Below the pieces are notes generated by a model. It did no database searches and was not told the origin of the DNA. It was given only the letters and a program-made list of their open reading frames with translations. A stretch of 37,242 nucleotides of DNA from Nitrosomonas sp. (GTDB taxonomy: Bacteria; Pseudomonadota; Gammaproteobacteria; Burkholderiales; Nitrosomonadaceae): the NCBI GenBank assembly GCA_021774155.1, contig JAJFJH010000228.1, positions 1-37,242 on the forward strand. The letters run 5' to 3'. The position numbers were made by a program, and so were the translations under genes. Position 1 is the stretch's first letter, and every line of letters begins with the position of its first letter. This document shows positions 23,911-37,059 of the stretch, piece after piece.

Positions 23911-25422
23911 ATGACAATAAATAAAAGTTATCAAAATCTAGTTAGCAAATTAGAAGAGATTTCGTATCTTAATGGCGTGATGTGTACTTTGGGTTGGGAT
24001 CAAGAGGTTGTTATGCCATCAGGTGCTTCTGAAGCGCGTGCGCAACAGATTTCTGCGCTTGCGGGCGTGATTCATGAGCGAATGACTGATACTCAACTTG
24101 GTGAATGTTTGTTTGCGCTGCAAGAAGAGGATGATAGTGCTTTCAATGCATCGCAGCGTTGTAATATTAATGAGGCGCAACGTGATTTTGATTTGGAAAC
24201 AAAGATACCTAAGCAATTAGTAATGGATATGGCGGCGCTAGGATCGCGATCGCACATCAGTTGGGTCAAGGCTCGCGAAGATAATAAGTTTTCTGACTTT
24301 GCGCCTGTGTTAAAGCAGTTTCTTGAATTGAAGAAAAATTGGGCACAATATGCTTTTCCTGACTTAAGCCCTTACGATGCAAATATCGATAATTTCGAGC
24401 GTGGAACGACAATGGCAGAAATCACCCCGGTATTTGATTATATGAAGACGGAATTAATTCCGTTTATTCAATCAATTAAAGAAAGTACGTATCATCCGGA
24501 TGTTTCTTTTTTAAAGGGAAAGTTTCCTGTTACTAAGCAAGAATCGTTAGGGCGCAGGATCAGCCAAGACATTGGTTTTGATTTTGATCGAGGCCGTATG
24601 GACGTATCGGTTCATCCATTTTGTGGTGGTAGTCATCCAACCGATGTTCGTATTACAACGCGTTATAAGGAAGATAATTTTATAGAGTCGTTGTATGCAC
24701 TAATTCATGAAACAGGGCATGGACTGTATGAGCAAGGGCGTATGTTAGAAGGGCGTGATTTACCAGTGTCTCAATCACTGACAATGGGGATACATGAATC
24801 GCAATCACTATTTTGGGAACGGATGATCGCGCAGAGTAAGTTTTTCTGCTCGCATTATTTTGAAACTATAAGCGCCTCATTTCCGGACAATCTGAGAGGA
24901 CAAAGTGATGAGTTGTTTTATCAAGCGATTAATACTTGTCAACCTGGTTTTATCCGAGTGGAAGCGGATGAGCTAACCTACCCATTGCATGTTATTTTGC
25001 GTTATGAGATTGAGAAAGGTTTATTTGATGGCTCAATGGTAGTTAATGACTTGCCTGAGATATGGAATGAGATGATGATGAAGTATCTGGGTGTCAAGCC
25101 ACCAACAGATACTTTGGGTGTGTTGCAAGACTCTCATTGGAGTGGCGGTGCTTTCGGCTATTTTCCATCCTACACCTTAGGTGCAATTTACGCTTGCCAG
25201 TTTTATGGAACTATGATTAGCGACCTGCCAGATACTGAAAATAATATAGAGAAGGGAAACTTCGCTCCAATTAAAAGTTGGTTAAATGAGAAAATTCATA
25301 GCCAAGGTAGACTTTATACGCCGCAACAATTACTGCAAAGAGTAACAGGTGAAGCACTCAATCCTAATTATTTCATTGAGTATTTGAAGAATAAATATCG
25401 CGCGGTTTATCGGTTGAATTAG
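23911..25422 (+). CDS. M32-family metallocarboxypeptidase (thermostable carboxypeptidase type)
   Basis: A 503-residue cytoplasmic zinc carboxypeptidase that removes C-terminal residues from peptides. The M32 signatures appear in order: HPF (235-237), TDVRITT, HETGH (266-270, zinc ligands and catalytic Glu), HESQS (295-299, third ligand) and GVLQDSHWSGGAFGYFPSY. Length fits the family (about 500). There is no signal peptide. It is a single gene on the plus strand, divergent from the XrtA operon and convergent with ftsB. An AGGAAAA lies about 14 nt before the ATG, further than usual. No terminator was found in the 31 nt after it. Confidence 0.94.
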   Translation: MTINKSYQNLVSKLEEISYLNGVMCTLGWDQEVVMPSGASEARAQQISALAGVIHERMTDTQLGECLFALQEEDDSAFNASQRCNINEAQRDFDLETKIPKQLVMDMAALGSRSHISWVKAREDNKFSDFAPVLKQFLELKKNWAQYAFPDLSPYDANIDNFERGTTMAEITPVFDYMKTELIPFIQSIKESTYHPDVSFLKGKFPVTKQESLGRRISQDIGFDFDRGRMDVSVHPFCGGSHPTDVRITTRYKEDNFIESLYALIHETGHGLYEQGRMLEGRDLPVSQSLTMGIHESQSLFWERMIAQSKFFCSHYFETISASFPDNLRGQSDELFYQAINTCQPGFIRVEADELTYPLHVILRYEIEKGLFDGSMVVNDLPEIWNEMMMKYLGVKPPTDTLGVLQDSHWSGGAFGYFPSYTLGAIYACQFYGTMISDLPDTENNIEKGNFAPIKSWLNEKIHSQGRLYTPQQLLQRVTGEALNPNYFIEYLKNKYRAVYRLN

Positions 25423-25453
25423 GGGTGGGAGCTAAACAAGCTGAGCTAACAAT

Positions 25454-25773
25454 TTATCTTAATAGTTTGTTCAGTTCGTTAACCTCAATAAGGTTATCTT
25501 GGTTATTGGTTAAAACTTGAAAAAACATTTCATCTTGTTTAACCATTCCTAGTTCACTACGGGCTCTCTCTTCAATCGCTTCAAAGCCCTGTTTCAAATC
25601 GTTAACTTCGGCTTCAAGTACCGTGTTGCGACTCTGAAGGCCGCGGTTAGCTTGGCGCTCTGTTTTGACTTGCTTTTCTAGGTCCCATACAGTTATCCAG
25701 TTGCCTTTGCCATACCACAATTGGTATTGCAATACAGCAATTAAGGAAACAAGTAAGAGAGTTAGTAGTTTCA

Positions 25774-25774
<1 letters not shown>
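25454..25774 (-). CDS. ftsB: Cell division protein FtsB
   Basis: A 106-residue bitopic membrane protein. One N-terminal helix (about 2-18, LLTLLLVSLIAVLQYQLWYG) is followed by a coiled coil (about 28-70, with a leucine/valine heptad pattern and ERQANRGLQSRNTVLEAEV). The C-terminal EERARSELGMVKQDEMFFQVL motif is typical of FtsB/DivIC. It bridges FtsL and FtsQ in the divisome. The ATG overlaps the eno stop by one base (TAATG), so it is translationally coupled to enolase, as in many proteobacteria. Confidence 0.93.
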
Positions 25775-27081
<1,307 letters not shown>

Positions 27082-27124
27082 TTAGATTGTTTATTTTAAT
27101 TGATATTATCTACTAAAAAGCCAT

Positions 27125-27130
27125 ATTATA
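27125..27130 (-). promoter_or_regulatory. Candidate -10 box (TATAAT) for eno-ftsB
   Basis: A perfect TATAAT hexamer on the minus strand, about 68 nt upstream of the eno ATG. No good -35 hexamer stands 16-18 nt further upstream, so this is only a suggestion. Confidence 0.35.
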
Positions 27131-27159
27131 AATAAGTAAATAATTGTGTTTTACCGCGC

Positions 27160-27179
27160 TAAATTAGGGTTCTAATTTA
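27160..27179. other. Short perfect hairpin between pyrG and eno
   Basis: TAAATTAG and CTAATTTA pair over 8 bp around a 4-nt loop, 36 nt after the pyrG stop in the direction of transcription. There is no T-run, so it is a poor intrinsic terminator. It could be an operator or an attenuating or stabilising RNA hairpin. Confidence 0.35.
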
Positions 27180-27214
27180 TGCCAATAAAAGTGGTTACAA
27201 TAAGTAATAAATTC

Positions 27215-28900
<1,686 letters not shown>

Positions 28901-28984
28901 TTAGCGTAATTTAGAAGGTGAGGTGAAACAAATCTGGTGATTTTTTTGCAGCATTTGATCGGGTGAGGTGATCCAATAATTAAA

Positions 28985-29869
28985 TTAGCCAATTTCAACA
29001 AGTAATTTATTTATCATCTGTTCGGCCTGATGACGATAACAGCCACCAAACAGATTAAGATGATTTAGTATATGATAAAGGTTGTAAAGTATCTTCCGGG
29101 TATTATAACCGGAATCAAGGGGATAATCATCCCGATATGCGGCATAAAATGCAGTTGGGAACATTCCAAAAAGCTCGGTCATCGCGATATCAGCTTCACG
29201 GTCACCATAATATACAGCTGGATCATAAATGATTGGTTGTCCCTCAACGTCGAAACTGATATTTCCATTCCACAAGTCGCCGTGTAATAACGAGGCTGCA
29301 GGTGATGTACTATTAAAAAAAATATTCAGTTCAGACATTAACCGTTCGCCCAGCATTTGTATCTTTCCCGTATAACCATTATTTTTAGCTAACTTTAACT
29401 GATAACCAAGGCGATGATCGCGCCAAAATTGAACCCAATTAGATGTGTAGGTGTTGATTTGTGGTGTATTGCCTATGGTGTTGTCACGTACCCAACCGAA
29501 GTGTTCAGAGTGTATTCGATGCATGGCAGCAAGACCAGAACCTAAAGCAGAGGCATCGCCGCTGGATGTGTTATTTAAAATCAAATATTCTAAAACAAGC
29601 CAAGATTGATGGTTGTTTCCTCCCCAACAGATGGGCGAAGGAACACGCAATGTGTGTGAATGATAAATTTCGTTTAATCCCGCTGCTTCAGCCTCAAACA
29701 TGGGTAAGCAGCTTGCTGAATTTAATTTGACGAAATAGTGTTTATTATCATTAGAAACTTTGAATGCTTCATTTATGCAACCACCACCGATAACGGTGAC
29801 CTTTGTTGCCTGAAATGGCGTATTAACAGTGGTGGAAATTTGTGCTGAAATATCAGGCCAGGGTGCCAT
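28985..29869 (-). CDS. Fructosamine kinase family protein (YniA-like)
   Basis: A 294-residue member of the fructosamine/ribulosamine kinase family, with a protein-kinase-like fold. The glycine-rich start GGGCINEAFKV is followed by Lys48 (YFVKLN), the catalytic loop LLHGDLWNGN (194-203) and the metal site YDPAVYYGDREADIAMTELFG (from 215). Members phosphorylate ketoamine adducts on glycated proteins or small molecules, so that the adduct falls off; the substrate here is not known. It lies 23 nt after argH and 90 nt before pyrG on the same strand, so it may be co-transcribed with argH. Confidence 0.9.
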   Translation of the reverse strand: MAPWPDISAQISTTVNTPFQATKVTVIGGGCINEAFKVSNDNKHYFVKLNSASCLPMFEAEAAGLNEIYHSHTLRVPSPICWGGNNHQSWLVLEYLILNNTSSGDASALGSGLAAMHRIHSEHFGWVRDNTIGNTPQINTYTSNWVQFWRDHRLGYQLKLAKNNGYTGKIQMLGERLMSELNIFFNSTSPAASLLHGDLWNGNISFDVEGQPIIYDPAVYYGDREADIAMTELFGMFPTAFYAAYRDDYPLDSGYNTRKILYNLYHILNHLNLFGGCYRHQAEQMINKLLVEIG

Positions 29870-29892
29870 GGTTGTTTTGAAATGAGCGCGAT

Positions 29893-31293
29893 TTAAGCGA
29901 GTAAGTTTCTGGCGCGCTCAATGGCTGCCTTCACCTGTGCCGGTGATGTTCCGCCAATATGATTGCGACTCATCATGGAGCCTTCAAGAGTCAACACTGA
30001 AAAAATGTCGTCTTCAATAAGTTTCGAGAACGTTTGTAAGTCGGATAGTTTAAGATCGCTTAAATCACAGCTTTTTTTCTCAGCAAACTGTACCGCTTTT
30101 GCAACTACTTCATGTGAGTCGCGAAACGGTAGTCCTTTTTTGGTTAGATAATCGGCTAGGTCAGTTGCTGTCGCAAAACCTTTCATGGTTGCACTACGCA
30201 TGGTATCAATGTTGACGCGCACACCTGACATCATGTCGGTGTAGATGATTAAGGTGTCGATCAGTGTATCTACCGTGTCAAATAGCGGCTCTTTATCTTC
30301 CTGGTTGTCTTTGTTATAAGCTAGTGGTTGTGCTTTCATCAAAGTGAGTAATGCAATCAAGTGGCCGTTGATGCGACCAGTTTTTCCTCTGACTAGTTCG
30401 GGGACATCTGGGTTCTTCTTTTGAGGCATGATAGAGGAACCTGTGCAGAAACGATCAGCGAGTTCGATAAAGCTAAATGACGGGTTCATCCAGAGAATTA
30501 ATTCCTCTGAGAAACGGGATAAATGCGTCATGATTAATGATGCGCCCGCGCAGAATTCAATGGCAAAGTCACGATCAGAAACGGCATCAAGCGAATTTTC
30601 GCAAACACCATCAAAGCCCAGTTTTTGCGCCACCAACTCACGATCAATTGGATAACTGGTTCCCGCTAATGCGGCTGCACCCAGCGGCAGTTTGTTAACA
30701 CGTTTTCTACAATCGGCAAGCCGTTCAGCATCACGTTTAAGCATTTCAAAATAAGCCATGAGATGATGGCCGAATGAAACGGGTTGTGCCACTTGTAGGT
30801 GTGTAAACCCTGGCATGACTGTGTCAGTATGCTTTTCAGCTAGATTGAGTAAAGCTGTTTGCATGGCGTTAATCAAAAGGATAATCTCATCAATTGATGC
30901 ACGTAAAAAAAGACGTATATCTGTGGCAACTTGGTCATTACGTGAGCGTGCTGTGTGGAGCCGTTTACCTGCGTCGCCCACGATAGCAATTAGCCGTTTT
31001 TCAATATTTAGGTGGACATCCTCTAACGTAATCGACCATTCAAAAGCACCGCCCTTAATCTCATTGTGAATTTCACTGAGGCCTTGTTCAATGACAGCCA
31101 GGTCTTCCGCACTAATAATTCCTTGTGCGGTGAGCATTTGTGCATGGGCACGTGATCCCTGAATATCGTACTCAGCCAACCTTTTATCAAAATTAACGGA
31201 TGCGGTATAACGTTGCACAAGCTGTGAAACCGGTTCATTGAAGCGGCCAGACCAGGCTTTATTTTTATCTTCCACTGATGTTTTTTTCTCCAT
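29893..31293 (-). CDS. argH: Argininosuccinate lyase
   Basis: A 466-residue fumarase/aspartase superfamily lyase, splitting argininosuccinate into arginine and fumarate. The conserved blocks are WSGRF (14-18), [13 protein letters not shown] (113-125), [10 protein letters not shown] with the general-base His165, and the flexible signature loop [11 protein letters not shown] (285-295) with the catalytic Ser286. Length is normal. The gene stands 82 nt after murA on the same strand and 23 nt before the fructosamine-kinase gene. Confidence 0.97.
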   Translation of the reverse strand: MEKKTSVEDKNKAWSGRFNEPVSQLVQRYTASVNFDKRLAEYDIQGSRAHAQMLTAQGIISAEDLAVIEQGLSEIHNEIKGGAFEWSITLEDVHLNIEKRLIAIVGDAGKRLHTARSRNDQVATDIRLFLRASIDEIILLINAMQTALLNLAEKHTDTVMPGFTHLQVAQPVSFGHHLMAYFEMLKRDAERLADCRKRVNKLPLGAAALAGTSYPIDRELVAQKLGFDGVCENSLDAVSDRDFAIEFCAGASLIMTHLSRFSEELILWMNPSFSFIELADRFCTGSSIMPQKKNPDVPELVRGKTGRINGHLIALLTLMKAQPLAYNKDNQEDKEPLFDTVDTLIDTLIIYTDMMSGVRVNIDTMRSATMKGFATATDLADYLTKKGLPFRDSHEVVAKAVQFAEKKSCDLSDLKLSDLQTFSKLIEDDIFSVLTLEGSMMSRNHIGGTSPAQVKAAIERARNLLA

Positions 31294-31375
31294 TTGAAAT
31301 AAAATAATCCTGTGTCAGAATTAATTTGTAATGAATTGATAAGTATAAATCAAAACAGTGACAATCAGCGCCTCC

Positions 31376-32671
<1,296 letters not shown>

Positions 32672-32773
32672 TTACTGGAATGTATCATAGGCTTTTGTAC
32701 GTATTAAATCTTAACAAGTTTCCTTATATCTATCCAAAACTAAAAAAGCTTGTCTAAAATTTCAGGAGATAAA

Positions 32774-33163
32774 ATGAGTAAGCAGATAATTCAAACAAAT
32801 GATGCACCAAAAGCCATTGGAACCTACTCACAAGCCGTAAGTGTTAGCTCTGGTAAGACTGTCTATCTTTCAGGACAGATTGGACTGGATGCCGTCACTA
32901 TGCAGATGGTAAATGGTATCGAGGCACAGATTCAGCAGGTTTTTCTCAACCTGAAAGCCGTTACAGCAGCTAGCGGCGGCAGCCTTGATGATATTGTTAA
33001 ACTAAATATTTTCCTAATCGATATGGATAATTTTGCCAAAGTTAATGAAATCATGGCCAGTTATTTTAGCGAGCCTTATCCAGCCCGTGCAGCTGTTGCA
33101 GTTAAGGCGTTGCCACGAGGAGCCTTGGTCGAAATGGATGGTGTTATGGTAATACAAAAATAG
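32774..33163 (+). CDS. ridA: RidA family enamine/imine deaminase
   Basis: A 129-residue RidA/YjgF protein, the normal size. Such trimers hydrolyse reactive enamines and imines made by PLP enzymes. The catalytic Arg105 is present in YPARAAVAV, along with [16 protein letters not shown] and the C-terminal [11 protein letters not shown] chose the ATG at 32774 because AGGAGA stands just before it. An in-frame ATG at 32750 adds eight residues with no ribosome site. RecG begins 10 nt after its stop. Confidence 0.95.
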   Translation: MSKQIIQTNDAPKAIGTYSQAVSVSSGKTVYLSGQIGLDAVTMQMVNGIEAQIQQVFLNLKAVTAASGGSLDDIVKLNIFLIDMDNFAKVNEIMASYFSEPYPARAAVAVKALPRGALVEMDGVMVIQK

Positions 33164-33173
33164 TGCTAACGTA

Positions 33174-35258
33174 GTGCAAGAAAAAAATAATAACGATCCG
33201 GCGGCATCATTTGCATCGGATTTTGCGAGTAAAAGTGTTCAAGAAAAACTCTCGCGCCTCGGTATTAACTGTGAGTCCGATTTGTTGTTGCACTTGCCAC
33301 TACGATATGAAGATGAAACCCATATTTATCCTATTAATGATATTGTTGACGGAAAAACCGTTCAAGTAGAAGGCGTCATTACGCATACTGAAGTCATGTA
33401 CCGACCGCGCCGACAATTGGTATGTCAGATTTTAGATGGCAGCGGTACACTGCATATTCGTTTTCTCAATTTTTATGGCAGTCAAATAAAAACTTTGGCT
33501 GTTAATAAACGGTTAAGGGTATTAGGTGAAGTGCGTAACGGGTTTTTTGGTGCGGAAATGGTTCATCCAACGTACCGTATAGTACAAGAAGGTGAGCCGC
33601 TAGCTCAAGCTTTAACGCCTGTTTACCCAACGACCGGGGGGCTTTCACAAAAAGTACTCAGAAAGCTAATCGACCAGGTGCTAAGCCAAAATAAGCACAC
33701 TGAGTTTTTTTCAGAAACGCTGCCTGAAGTTATCCGGACAGAACTACAGTTGGTGGGTTTTAAAGACAGTGTGACATTGCTGCATCAGCCACCACCGGAT
33801 GTGTCTTCCGACTCATTGCAAGCACGTTCACATCCCACTTGGCGACGCATTAAATTTGATGAATTGTTGTCACAGCAATTGTCAATGCGCCTGCATTATA
33901 AACAGCGCCGTAGTCATAGTGCGCCATCGCTTCCTCTGAAAAACAAACTGACGCAAGCATTCTTTTCATCGCTAGCTTTTGATTTAACGCAGGCACAAAA
34001 GAAAACTTTCGCTGAAGTGAGTCATGATCTTTCTTTGCTGCATCCTATGCAGCGTTTATTACAAGGCGATGTGGGAAGTGGAAAAACTGTCGTTGCGGCA
34101 TTGGCGGCTTTGCAAGCCATCGAGAACGACTACCAAGCTGTGATTATGGCGCCGACCGAAATTTTGGCTGAACAACACTTTGACAAACTATCTGTTTGGT
34201 TAGAACCGTTGGGTATTACAGTTGCTTGGCTATCTGGTAGTCAGAGAAAAAAAGCGAAAACAGCTACGCTGGCTGAGATTGAATCTGGTCATGCCATGCT
34301 AACGATTGGAACCCATGCCTTGTTTCAAGATCAGGTGGAATTTAAACAATTGGGCTTGGCGATTATTGATGAGCAGCATCGTTTTGGTGTACATCAACGG
34401 TTAGAGTTATGCTTAAAAGGCAATAAAAATGGGGCTGTTCCGCATCAGTTAATGATGAGCGCTACACCCATACCGCGTACTTTATCCATGAGTTATTACG
34501 CAGATTTGGATGTGTCGGTGATTGATGAGTTGCCGCCCGGACGAACGCCTGTGGTGACTAAATTGATTGCGGAAAATCGTCGTGATGAGATTGTCGAACG
34601 TATACATATGGCCTGTCGTGCCGGAAAACAAGCGTATTGGGTCTGTCCGCTCATTGAAGAATCCGAAACCTTGCAACTTAAAACAGCTAACGAAACGTAC
34701 GATACTTTGAGTGAGTTGTTGCCTGAGTTAAGTATTGGTTTGATTCATGGGCGACTGTCAGCGCAAGAAAAGTCGTCAACCATGGAATCATTTAAAATGG
34801 GTGAAACGCAATTATTAGTGGCAACCACGGTGATTGAAGTGGGTGTAGACGTGCCCAATGCTTCACTAATGGTGATCGAGCATGCAGAGCGTATGGGGTT
34901 GTCGCAATTGCATCAGTTACGTGGTCGTGTTGGACGAGGGTCGGATGCCAGTGTATGTATATTGATGTATCAAGCGCCTTTATCAGATATTGCTAGAAAG
35001 CGATTGAAAGTGATTTTTAAGTACAACGATGGCTTTGAAATTTCCAGACAAGACTTACATTTGCGTGGACCTGGTGAATTTCTCGGCGCGCGTCAAAGTG
35101 GAATGCCGTTGTTGCGCTTTGCTGATATAGAACAAGATATTGAATTGTTGGAGTCAGCAAAAGATGTCGTTGAGGATATCCTTACGCAGTATCCACAATT
35201 AGCACAGCGGCATATTCAACGCTGGTTGGGTAAAAAGAAAGTATATCTGCGTGTATAA
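33174..35258 (+). CDS. recG: ATP-dependent DNA helicase RecG
   Basis: A 694-residue helicase that reverses stalled replication forks, nearly the same length as E. coli RecG. The N-terminal wedge/OB domain has LLLHLPLRYEDETH and QVEGVIT. The helicase core follows: Walker A GDVGSGKT (298-305), DEQH (399-402), MSATPIPRTLS, VIEVGVDVPNA, then LHQLRGRVGRG and the RecG-specific LRGPGEFLGARQSG. The start is GTG, 10 nt after ridA, with no clear ribosome site, so translation is probably coupled to ridA. A hairpin with a T-run follows. Confidence 0.97.
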   Translation: MQEKNNNDPAASFASDFASKSVQEKLSRLGINCESDLLLHLPLRYEDETHIYPINDIVDGKTVQVEGVITHTEVMYRPRRQLVCQILDGSGTLHIRFLNFYGSQIKTLAVNKRLRVLGEVRNGFFGAEMVHPTYRIVQEGEPLAQALTPVYPTTGGLSQKVLRKLIDQVLSQNKHTEFFSETLPEVIRTELQLVGFKDSVTLLHQPPPDVSSDSLQARSHPTWRRIKFDELLSQQLSMRLHYKQRRSHSAPSLPLKNKLTQAFFSSLAFDLTQAQKKTFAEVSHDLSLLHPMQRLLQGDVGSGKTVVAALAALQAIENDYQAVIMAPTEILAEQHFDKLSVWLEPLGITVAWLSGSQRKKAKTATLAEIESGHAMLTIGTHALFQDQVEFKQLGLAIIDEQHRFGVHQRLELCLKGNKNGAVPHQLMMSATPIPRTLSMSYYADLDVSVIDELPPGRTPVVTKLIAENRRDEIVERIHMACRAGKQAYWVCPLIEESETLQLKTANETYDTLSELLPELSIGLIHGRLSAQEKSSTMESFKMGETQLLVATTVIEVGVDVPNASLMVIEHAERMGLSQLHQLRGRVGRGSDASVCILMYQAPLSDIARKRLKVIFKYNDGFEISRQDLHLRGPGEFLGARQSGMPLLRFADIEQDIELLESAKDVVEDILTQYPQLAQRHIQRWLGKKKVYLRV

Positions 35259-35264
35259 TAAGCG

Positions 35265-35298
35265 CTTTGAAAGTTATGATGGCCTTCAAGTTTTTTTT
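35265..35298 (+). terminator. Rho-independent terminator after recG
   Basis: TTGAAAG and CCTTCAA form a seven-position stem with one mismatch around a 9-nt loop, followed by G and a run of eight T (35291-35298). It lies a few bases after the recG stop, so it should end the ridA-recG message before ubiC. Confidence 0.5.
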
Positions 35299-35330
35299 AT
35301 GGAGTGGCTCAGTTTTTGTGTCACCTGTTT

Positions 35331-35336
35331 TATAAT
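35331..35336 (+). promoter_or_regulatory. Candidate -10 box (TATAAT) for ubiC-ubiA
   Basis: A perfect TATAAT lies 24 nt before the chosen ubiC ATG and after the recG terminator. The -35 region is poor. If it is real, ubiC-ubiA is transcribed apart from recG with a short leader. Confidence 0.4.
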
Positions 35337-35360
35337 CCATCCTTTTGCATTTTTGCCTCT

Positions 35361-35903
35361 ATGACTTCTGTTCAGCAATCGGCATGGTATCCAACCTTAG
35401 TTTCTGACTCATTTCATTACCGTCGTTGGCTACAAGACCGTGGCTCACTTACACGTCGTATTCAATTGCGTTGCGATAATTTTTGTGTGCAGCCAGTCTT
35501 CCAGGCATTAGCAACTGTGCATGGTGATGAGCGCAGAGTAATAGGTGTGCGATCTGGAGAGTTAGTGTTGGTTAGAGAAGTTTATCTCTATTGTGGCGAT
35601 ATTCCCGTGGTGTTTGCACATTCTGTTGTTGCCCGCCAAGATCTCCGTGGTGCATGGCGAGGACTTAATGGCTTGGGAAATAAATCATTGGGTACAGTGT
35701 TGTTCACCAATCCTAGAATCAAACGTACACCTCTTGTATTTAAGAAACTCGGCGTTGGCCACTATCTTTTCGATCGTGCCTGCAGTCGGCTTTCGTTAAT
35801 ACCGCCTAGCCTCTGGGCGCGACGTTCTTTGTTTACGTTACATGGCCAGTCAATTTTAGTGACAGAGGTGTTTCTTCCGGCCATTTTGGACTTAAAACAG
35901 TGA
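35361..35903 (+). CDS. ubiC: Chorismate lyase
   Basis: A 180-residue chorismate lyase, splitting chorismate to 4-hydroxybenzoate and pyruvate for ubiquinone synthesis. Recognisable parts are RRWLQDRGSLTRRIQ, VREVYLYCGDIPVVFAHSVV, LNGLGNKSLGTVLF and the C-terminal SILVTEVFLP with the conserved Glu. I chose ATG 35361, giving the family length. A GTG at 35304 would add 19 residues that do not look like the family and would lie right against the recG terminator. It overlaps ubiA by 4 bases. Confidence 0.93.
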   Translation: MTSVQQSAWYPTLVSDSFHYRRWLQDRGSLTRRIQLRCDNFCVQPVFQALATVHGDERRVIGVRSGELVLVREVYLYCGDIPVVFAHSVVARQDLRGAWRGLNGLGNKSLGTVLFTNPRIKRTPLVFKKLGVGHYLFDRACSRLSLIPPSLWARRSLFTLHGQSILVTEVFLPAILDLKQ

Positions 35904-36760
35904 CATTAATTAATCGTTTGTCTATTTATACAAAGTTGATGCGGTTGGATAAGCCCATTGGTATTTTATTACTCCTGTGGCCGATGCTATGGGGCTTGTG
36001 GTTTGCAGCGGAAGGTTTTCCCAATGGATTAGTTCTTTTCATTTTTATCATGGGTACTATTTTGATGCGCTCAGCTGGTTGTGTCATTAATGACTATGCT
36101 GACCGCAAAATTGACCCGCATGTAGAGCGCACTAAGAATCGTCCAATGGCCGCTGGACAAGTGGATACAAAAGAAGCTTTGTTGCTGGCCGCTGGCTTGA
36201 GTTTGGTTGCATTTTTGCTGATATTACCACTAAACATGCTGACAATCATGCTGTCGGTGCCCGCATTATTCCTGGCTGCTTCGTATCCATTTACGAAACG
36301 TTTTTTTGCCATGCCGCAGGCTTATTTGGGCATTGCTTTTAGCTTTGGTATTCCCATGGCCTTCGCCGCACAAACCAATACTCTTCCGCCCATCATCTGG
36401 GTTCTGATGTTGGCAAATTTGTTTTGGGTGATTGCCTATGACACAGTTTATGCCATTGTCGACAAACCGGATGATTTGAAGATTGGCATCCGTACCTCAG
36501 CCATTACTTTTGGGCACTTTGATCTGATGGGCGTGATGGTTTGTCATGTGATGTTTATTGCCATTATGGTATTCATTGGACAATGGCAACAAATGGGGAT
36601 GGCTTATTACACTGCATTGGTGGTTGCGGTTGGCCTGATGCTGTATCAATACACATTAATTAGATGCCGTGACCGAGCGCTTTGTTTTAAGGCATTTCTG
36701 CATAATAACTGGGTAGGACTGGTTATTTTTATCGGTATTGCACTCGATTTTATTCTATAA
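35900..36760 (+). CDS. ubiA: 4-hydroxybenzoate octaprenyltransferase
   Basis: A 286-residue inner-membrane prenyltransferase that attaches the polyprenyl tail to 4-hydroxybenzoate. The two Mg-pyrophosphate motifs are clear: NDYADRKID (64-72) and YDTVYAIVDKPDDLKIG (180-196). About eight to nine hydrophobic helices surround them. The start is GTG at 35900, overlapping the ubiC stop as GTGA, so the two are translationally coupled. UbiC product is UbiA substrate, consistent with the pairing. Confidence 0.97.
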   Translation: MTLINRLSIYTKLMRLDKPIGILLLLWPMLWGLWFAAEGFPNGLVLFIFIMGTILMRSAGCVINDYADRKIDPHVERTKNRPMAAGQVDTKEALLLAAGLSLVAFLLILPLNMLTIMLSVPALFLAASYPFTKRFFAMPQAYLGIAFSFGIPMAFAAQTNTLPPIIWVLMLANLFWVIAYDTVYAIVDKPDDLKIGIRTSAITFGHFDLMGVMVCHVMFIAIMVFIGQWQQMGMAYYTALVVAVGLMLYQYTLIRCRDRALCFKAFLHNNWVGLVIFIGIALDFIL

Positions 36761-36767
36761 GAGACAA

Positions 36768-36791
36768 CACTATTTCTTGGTAAAAATAGTG
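36768..36791 (+). terminator. Possible hairpin terminator after ubiA
   Basis: CACTATTT and AAATAGTG pair perfectly over 8 bp around an 8-nt loop, 7 nt after the ubiA stop. The stem is AT-rich and no T-run follows, so an intrinsic terminator is only possible. Confidence 0.35.
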
Positions 36792-37059
36792 AGGGAATAT
36801 AGTTGGGATACTCAGTTTAATATGGCTTTGAATGCCTGACTTGATCTGACCCGTGCTGGGATTGACGAAGTAGTGTCTTTGCGTTTATCTGTTGATCTGG
36901 TTCAGGTATTCCTCGAGCATTGCTGGGCCCAATACTTGTGACCTAATAGGAGCTTTGAATTGCACCGTGAGTGTCCTGTCCGGTAAGTGGGGTTGGTAAT
37001 GCGCCAATCTTGACTGAGGATTATAAATATGGATGGCACATTGATTTAGAATGAAGTTA
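36792..37059. other. Gene-free stretch between ubiA and the insertion sequence, unrecognised
   Basis: No open frame of credible length is present on either strand; the longest plus-strand one I followed (36840-36941) has 34 codons and no start. By count, 36841-37020 is 49% G+C. A TGAGGATTATAAAT followed by ATG near 37032 resembles a ribosome site and start, but the frame closes after five codons. It could be the decayed remains of a mobile element, but I cannot name one. Confidence 0.4.

Noticed and set aside
32774-33163. Possible loss of the RidA catalytic arginine (VKALP where E. coli has VARLP)
   Set aside because: The catalytic Arg is the one in the PAR motif, at position 105 here as in E. 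coli, and it is present.
35304-35360. Longer ubiC start at a GTG
   Set aside because: The extra 19 residues are not like the family, the GTG lies 6 nt after the recG terminator T-run, and ATG 35361 gives the usual length.
36840-36941. Short open frame after ubiA considered as a small gene or transposase relic
   Set aside because: Only 34 codons, no start codon, bounded by stops, and no recognisable motif.
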